From the NCBI GenBank assembly GCA_963667455.2, contig CAXXFR010000013.1:62001-126000 (forward strand): 64,000 bases of DNA. Reading direction: 5' to 3'. Below are positions 59,960 through 64,000 of this stretch, piece after piece; the stretch's first letter is position 1; each line of letters begins with the position of its first letter. Origin of the DNA: Bin55 sp963667455. Lineage in GTDB: Bacteria; Pseudomonadota; Gammaproteobacteria; Pseudomonadales; Azotimanducaceae. The notes beneath the pieces were generated by a model that saw only the letters and a program-made list of their open reading frames with translations, ran no database searches and was not told the origin of the DNA. The translations under genes were made by a program, and so were the position numbers.

Positions 59960-61192
59960 TCAGTCGGCCTCGGCGGTTTCTTCCGTGTTGGTGTTCCGAA
60001 GCGATGCCACGGATGAAAGGATCTGGCGGGCGATTTCGAGCTTGTTCTGTTTGGGCAGAGTTTGCTCGCCACTGGCATGGACTATTGTGACCGCGTTTTC
60101 TTCGCTATCGAATCCAATGCTTGCATCGGACACGTCGTTGATGACGATGGCATCGATACCCTTGCTCTTTCGTTTTTCTCGGCCGTACTCAAGGACGTTG
60201 TTGGTTTCTGCGGCGAATCCAACCACGAAGGGCTTTCGATCAAGCGACGCAACGGTCTTGAGAATATCGTCCGTCTCTTCGAGTTCCAGATGGAAGCGTC
60301 CTTCGGGGTTTTCCGTCTGACGTTTGATTTTGGTGGACCGCGCCACTGTTGGACGGTAGTCGGAAACTGCGGCAACTGAGAAAAAGATGTCGCAATCCGA
60401 GACGTGGGACATCACCGCATTCTTCATTTGAGCGGAACTGACGACATCGATTCGATCAACTCCCGTCGGTGTCTCTAGACCCACCGGACCGCTCACAAGG
60501 GTCACCGAGGCTCCAGCGTCTCTCGCCGCCCGCGCCAGTGCGAACCCTTGTCTTCCAGAACTGGAGTTGCTGATGTAGCGCACTGGATCGATTGCTTCGC
60601 GAGTAGGACCCGCTGTGATCAAGACGTTCACTCCACTCAGTCGGTTTGTCACAGCCAAGACATTCGCAACTGCATTGGCGATGTCTGCTGGTTCGCTCAT
60701 GCGACCCGGACCTATGTCACCGCAAGCCTGGCTTCCATACTCGGGTCCTACTACGTGAACGCCGTCTTCGCGCAATTGGGTCAAATTCCGTTGAGTCGCC
60801 GGATGGTGCCACATGGCCTGGTTCATGGCCGGAGCGACCATGACCGGGGACTGACAAGCCAAATGGAGAGTTGTGAGAAGGTCGCTTGCTTTCCCTTGAG
60901 CCATTTTCGCCATGAGATCGGCCGTCGCGGGAGCAATCAACAGCAGATCCGCCCAACGCGCAAGCTCGATATGTCCCATAGCTTGTTCGGCCTCTTCGTC
61001 CCAGAGGTTGTCTCGTACCCGATTACCAGAGACAGCTGCCAACGTGTGTGATGTGACGAATTTGGAACCAGCGTTCGTGAGTACTGAAATGACCTCGCAG
61101 TCCTGTTCAATCAGCCTTCGCACGAGATCTGGGGTCTTGTAGGCGGCGATTCCGCCGCCGATGCCGAGCAAGACTTGTTGGTGTTTCGACAT
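59960..61192 (-). CDS. coaBC: Bifunctional phosphopantothenoylcysteine decarboxylase/synthetase
   Basis: A 410-residue bifunctional enzyme of CoA synthesis. The flavoprotein CoaC half has GIGGGIAAYKTPDLVR, the His in HIELARWADLLLIAPATADLMAKMA, PAMNQAMWHHPAT and the substrate clamp SQACGDIGPGRM. The CoaB half starts near 188 with NVLITAGPTREAIDPVRYISNSSSG and includes AAVSDYRP and VGFAAET. It is complete and normal in length. It heads the argB-algC-coaBC minus-strand group. A 355-base gap separates it from the recombinase gene. Confidence 0.96.
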   Translation of the reverse strand: MSKHQQVLLGIGGGIAAYKTPDLVRRLIEQDCEVISVLTNAGSKFVTSHTLAAVSGNRVRDNLWDEEAEQAMGHIELARWADLLLIAPATADLMAKMAQGKASDLLTTLHLACQSPVMVAPAMNQAMWHHPATQRNLTQLREDGVHVVGPEYGSQACGDIGPGRMSEPADIANAVANVLAVTNRLSGVNVLITAGPTREAIDPVRYISNSSSGRQGFALARAARDAGASVTLVSGPVGLETPTGVDRIDVVSSAQMKNAVMSHVSDCDIFFSVAAVSDYRPTVARSTKIKRQTENPEGRFHLELEETDDILKTVASLDRKPFVVGFAAETNNVLEYGREKRKSKGIDAIVINDVSDASIGFDSEENAVTIVHASGEQTLPKQNKLEIARQILSSVASLRNTNTEETAEAD

Positions 61193-61548
61193 GATTACAA
61201 GTGATCCGGGTGGTGTTGGATGGGACTCTCGACCCAGAGGCAGGTTTTTTGGAGGTTAGACAATGGCTCGCTAGAACTAAGTAGCTTAGCCATGCCTTCT
61301 ATTATGGCTGTAAAGGGAGAAATTTCCATTGCCGTACTGAACGGAACTGCCTTTCTGAATCTTGGGAATTGTTTGTGTAGGTCCAACTATCTCATCGCGG
61401 TTCGACTCTGAAGGGAAATCAGTCATGGCCATGCCCGCTTATGCACGACGGGCGAGATGACGAACCTCGCCCGCCGATTGATGTCAATTCGCGAACGAAT
61501 AGACGTTTCTTGGGTCACCCCAGGAATTCGGTCTGTCCATCACCTCCA
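61193..61548. other. Intergenic region between coaBC and the recombinase gene
   Basis: About 355 bases. It holds the hairpin at 61449-61473. Small open frames on both strands show no gene character. radC, often divergent from coaBC in gammaproteobacteria, is not here, so the recombinase module may have been inserted at this point. Confidence 0.4.
61449..61473. terminator. Hairpin downstream of the recombinase gene
   Basis: CGGGCGAG (61449-61456) and CTCGCCCG (61466-61473) pair perfectly around nine bases, about 76 bases after the recombinase stop on the minus strand. A terminator is likely, although no T-run follows. Confidence 0.5.
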
Positions 61549-62484
61549 TTAGGAATCAGTTGCTGTCTTTGTAATCGGCTCATTGACGACTCCATAGCGT
61601 AATCTGGCAGTCGCCGATCTCGTGGCCAAAATGCCCGAAGCGTAGTGAGCGGGCATTCGAGGCGACGACCATCGTCCCTCCAGCATCATTTCAATGTCCG
61701 AGACTCCTAGTACAGCCAACGTCTGGGCGGACCCCACGCGGAGGGACTGTCCGCTGAATCGGCCCTTCAAGCCGGCTTCTTCGGCCGATGCCTTGATGAT
61801 GGATCGGATGGACCTCGTTGTCAGATCCGGACCGCAGACTCGATCTCGTCGTGAAAGTCGACGGAAGACCCTGTCATTGGATATTCCTGCACGATCAAGC
61901 CAATTCAGAACCAGCGAAGTCGTCTTGGGTCCCAGAATCTTCTTATTGCCGACTCCTTCGGGATCGGTCTTGGATCGGCGTATGGTAAGAATCGAACAGT
62001 TCAGTTCCGGAAGGAATTCGATGTCGCGGACATTGATCGCCTGCATCTCGGAGGGTCGAAGCAGTGCATCAGAACCCACTCGGATGAGAGATGCGTTGCG
62101 AAGACCGGCCAAGGTTCCTTTGCTCCTTCGCAGCTCCGCAATATGATTGGCTTCCAACCACGATATTCCGGTAACCTGTCCGTGTCCCTGTTTTGGGGAT
62201 CTACGGATTCCGGCCAGAGTCAACGAGGTTTGAATTCCTATCGGAGAATCCGACGAATCATACTTCGCATGCCAATTGACGGCGGACACTACGAGGGAGC
62301 ACAGGGACTGGGATAGCCCCGAGGCGTAGAGACTGTCGATACAACTCGCGATGCTTGCATCGCTCAGTTCAAGCTCGTGGTCCTGTAACCACTCGTGCAA
62401 TCGTCGGAGTGCATACGCGTAGGTATCCTCCGTGTTGGGAGAGAATGCTCGCGCGGCGAGCTTGTTGATAGTGGTGGTTGCCAT
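61549..62484 (-). CDS. Tyrosine recombinase/phage-type integrase
   Basis: A 311-residue site-specific recombinase. ATG 62484 is chosen because GGAGGG lies five bases ahead. The N-terminal SAM-like core-binding domain spans about 1-95. Catalytic residues are R143 (DALLRPSEM), K172 (RRSKTD), R249 (SGQSLRVG) and nucleophile Y281 (MPAHYA). The usual first His of HxxR is Q246, and the second His position is R271 (EGRWSS), so two of the six conserved positions are altered. It lies 85 bases from a perfect 16-6-16 inverted repeat that could be its site. Small exported genes follow on the other strand. Confidence 0.88.
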   Translation of the reverse strand: MATTTINKLAARAFSPNTEDTYAYALRRLHEWLQDHELELSDASIASCIDSLYASGLSQSLCSLVVSAVNWHAKYDSSDSPIGIQTSLTLAGIRRSPKQGHGQVTGISWLEANHIAELRRSKGTLAGLRNASLIRVGSDALLRPSEMQAINVRDIEFLPELNCSILTIRRSKTDPEGVGNKKILGPKTTSLVLNWLDRAGISNDRVFRRLSRRDRVCGPDLTTRSIRSIIKASAEEAGLKGRFSGQSLRVGSAQTLAVLGVSDIEMMLEGRWSSPRMPAHYASGILATRSATARLRYGVVNEPITKTATDS

Positions 62485-62971
62485 AGCAACCCTCCGTACT
62501 TGAAGAAGAAGCACGGATAATAGCTATGAGGGCACACTCATGCGAGGACGGTCGCAATGTGAGAGCCTATGTTTATTCCTCTAGCTGACACTAGAGGAAT
62601 AAACATCCTAAACGATTCTTAGCGTAATTGTCAACCCCTTTCTACGATTATCTTGCGATAGCCCTCACGTCCCAGTGATCACAGGTCTCCCGGGGTTTGT
62701 TCTGCTTAGGGAGAGATGCGGGATCGCTTCTCTGATCCCTTCCTCGACGAATGAAGACTGTACTTGTCCAGCCGTTGCAAACCGTCAGAAACCTCTTGAA
62801 GGTAGGACTTCATCGCTTCCTTCTCCTATTGTCAGCTAGAGGAAACCTGAACGAAGGTAACCGGACGCTCGATTCGTCGTGCCGAACGAGACCCACGTTT
62901 GGATTGAGAGAGGGGTTTCTTTCATTCCCGTTGGGAACCCTAACAAAAACTACGACCTTTAGGAGGTTGCA
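62485..62971. other. Intergenic region between the recombinase and an exported-protein gene
   Basis: About 490 bases. Besides the 16-bp inverted repeat it has GGGATC-gcttctct-GATCCC (62720-62739). ATGAAGACTGTA occurs at 62751 and again at the real gene start 62972. The first copy opens a 74-codon frame with no ribosome site. Confidence 0.45.
62569..62606. repeat. Perfect 16-bp inverted repeat with six-base centre, next to the recombinase gene
   Basis: ATGTTTATTCCTCTAG (62569-62584), centre CTGACA, and CTAGAGGAATAAACAT (62591-62606). The layout of two equal arms around a six-base centre resembles recombinase core sites such as dif. It lies upstream of the recombinase start. It could instead be an operator or a hairpin. 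Confidence 0.6.
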
Positions 62972-63556
62972 ATGAAGACTGTATCAAGTATCCTTTTGAG
63001 CATTGCGGTGGCTTTTGTCGTTGTACCGACAATACCTGCGCAAGCTTCGGATTTCTTGCCGCCTGGATTGACCGAGGAAGAGCTCCAACGAATATTGGAG
63101 GAGCAGAGTCGTGATTTTGATGGCGATGGGGTAAACGACTACGATGACGATTGCCCAAAAACACCCGGGACATCGTCCTACAGGTACAGGGGATGCCCTG
63201 ATTCGGACGGGGATCGCGTTTCGGACCAGATTGACATTTGCCCAAACGACACTGACCATAATTCATGCTTGAGCAATCACGGCCTATGGGCATATCCACC
63301 ACTTGGTGATATCTGGACTTGCAAAGAGCTGGCAGACTGGAGCGATCTGATAAGAAACGCTACGTATATTTTGTGGGGGGTAGTGTCTGCAACCGCTGTT
63401 GGTACTGCACTAAGGATTGCTGTAACGGCAGCTGGGAGGGTGGGGCTTGCTCTAACCGGGTCTGCGGCTGGCGGTGGGATTTTGCGGTCGACATCAGCAA
63501 AGGCCAATGTGGACATGGTCTACAATAACGTATGCAGATTGCAGATGAACGTGTGA
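62972..63556 (+). CDS. Exported protein with thrombospondin type 3-like calcium-binding repeats
   Basis: A 194-residue protein. A signal peptide (SILLSIAVAFVVVPTIPAQA) is followed by a helical piece and two TSP3-like repeats, DFDGDGVNDYDDDCPKTPG and DSDGDRVSDQIDICPNDTD (about 49-92), with the calcium-binding DxDxDG spacing and paired cysteines. A hydrophobic stretch (VVSATAVGTALRIAVTAAGRVG, about 137-158) may be a membrane anchor. AGGAGG seven bases ahead of the ATG is a strong ribosome site. It probably sits at the cell surface or periplasmic membrane face. The next small membrane gene follows after 13 bases. Unusually short for a TSP3 protein. Confidence 0.78.
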   Translation: MKTVSSILLSIAVAFVVVPTIPAQASDFLPPGLTEEELQRILEEQSRDFDGDGVNDYDDDCPKTPGTSSYRYRGCPDSDGDRVSDQIDICPNDTDHNSCLSNHGLWAYPPLGDIWTCKELADWSDLIRNATYILWGVVSATAVGTALRIAVTAAGRVGLALTGSAAGGGILRSTSAKANVDMVYNNVCRLQMNV

Positions 63557-63569
63557 ACGTGAGGCCAGT

Positions 63570-63770
63570 ATGAGTTCGGCATGGGTATTGTCTATGGGGT
63601 CTATGCCGGTTATAACTGGCGGCGTGATCATCGTATGGAGTGACAACCTTGTGGAACAGGTTGTTTTTTCCATATTGACAATACTCATTGCCGCATTTTG
63701 TATTTGGCGTGCTTTAACGATTTCGCGCGAGACTCGGACGCGACAAGACAATGTGGCATCTGACGAGTAA
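63570..63770 (+). CDS. Small two-helix membrane protein
   Basis: A 66-residue protein. Two hydrophobic segments, SMPVITGGVIIVWS and VVFSILTILIAAFCIWRAL, predict a hairpin in the membrane, with a charged tail (SRETRTRQDNVASDE). It starts 13 bases after the TSP3-like gene and is probably cotranscribed. A helper for that exported protein is possible. No family is recognised. The last 230 bases of the window after it show no gene. Confidence 0.6.
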   Translation: MSSAWVLSMGSMPVITGGVIIVWSDNLVEQVVFSILTILIAAFCIWRALTISRETRTRQDNVASDE

Positions 63771-64000
63771 ATGGAGTAGCAACAGTTCAGTTGATGACAC
63801 ACTATAAGCCAACTCCAAGCCATAGTCTTCGACGCAGAGTCTCATGTCTTGCAGAAATGGATTTGCTTGGAGATTGACGATCGATTGCGCGGTCAAGTTG
63901 GCAATTATCCGTTCGCTTGACCGCGTCACCAGATACTGGATATTGTTGCAAGATCTGGATTCAGCGCACGTTTTGAAGACACTCGCTAAGGATGAGTCTA

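Noticed and set aside
62751..62975. A 74-codon frame beginning with the same 12 bases as the TSP3-like gene
   Set aside because: No Shine-Dalgarno, runs into the strong ribosome site of the real gene, and its product has no protein-like pattern. The shared 12 bases may be chance.
1..64000. CRISPR arrays, rRNA genes, prophage structural genes, plasmid replication genes
   Set aside because: No regularly spaced repeats, no rRNA-like sequence, and no capsid, terminase, tail or Rep proteins were seen.

Overview
The window looks like the chromosome of an uncultured, probably marine or host-associated gammaproteobacterium with roughly balanced GC. The main evidence is the cluster at 54.7-61.2 kb: guanylate kinase and YicC on one strand, divergent RNase PH and PyrE, then ArgB, an AlgC-type phosphomannomutase/phosphoglucomutase and CoaBC. 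This order is familiar from Pseudomonas-like gammaproteobacteria, here apparently without dut. An EnvZ-like kinase, MsrA, selenouridine synthase (MnmH), a YegD-like Hsp70 and RtcB fit the same picture. Several crotonases, a thiolase, a PhyH dioxygenase, serine hydrolases and three alpha/beta hydrolases point to breakdown of varied acyl and ester substrates.

Layout. 0-6.9 kb (mostly minus): crotonase, enolase-superfamily dehydratase, EnvZ-like kinase, an OmpR-like regulator with two complete receiver domains, an exported disordered protein, thiolase. 6.9-7.9 kb: about 1 kb with no gene I can support. 7.9-14.1 kb: a compact three-gene operon (DUF6361-type protein, PLD nuclease, large SF2 helicase) that looks like an anti-phage system, probably of the Azaca type. 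14.5-17.6 kb: alpha/beta hydrolase, T5orf172/GIY-YIG-like protein, and a fusion of a CinA-C-like domain with a nucleotidyltransferase. 17.7-22.9 kb: two paralogous membrane-anchored alpha-solenoid proteins and a divergent exported protein. 22.9-25 kb: a cluster of very small genes with strong inverted repeats and a thrice-repeated motif. 25-34.9 kb: DUF2779 nuclease and housekeeping or metabolic genes. 35.5-40.4 kb: an accessory island with a DUF1828/DUF1829 pair, an IS1595-family element, a nuclease-like gene broken by an in-frame stop, and an AbiEi/AbiEii-like toxin-antitoxin pair. 40.7-54.6 kb: metabolic genes, RtcB and an IleS2-like isoleucyl-tRNA synthetase. 54.7-61.2 kb: the conserved nucleotide/arginine/CoA cluster. 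61.5-64 kb: a tyrosine recombinase beside a perfect 16-6-16 inverted repeat, then two small exported or membrane genes.

How parts may work together. The regulator-kinase pair is probably one operon. A near-perfect inverted repeat ahead of it and a tandem element ahead of the crotonase at 44.6 kb both resemble remembered E. coli OmpR boxes, which suggests autoregulation and a regulon member within the window. The two accessory islands hold most of the candidate defence functions. No rRNA, CRISPR array or convincing tRNA was seen.
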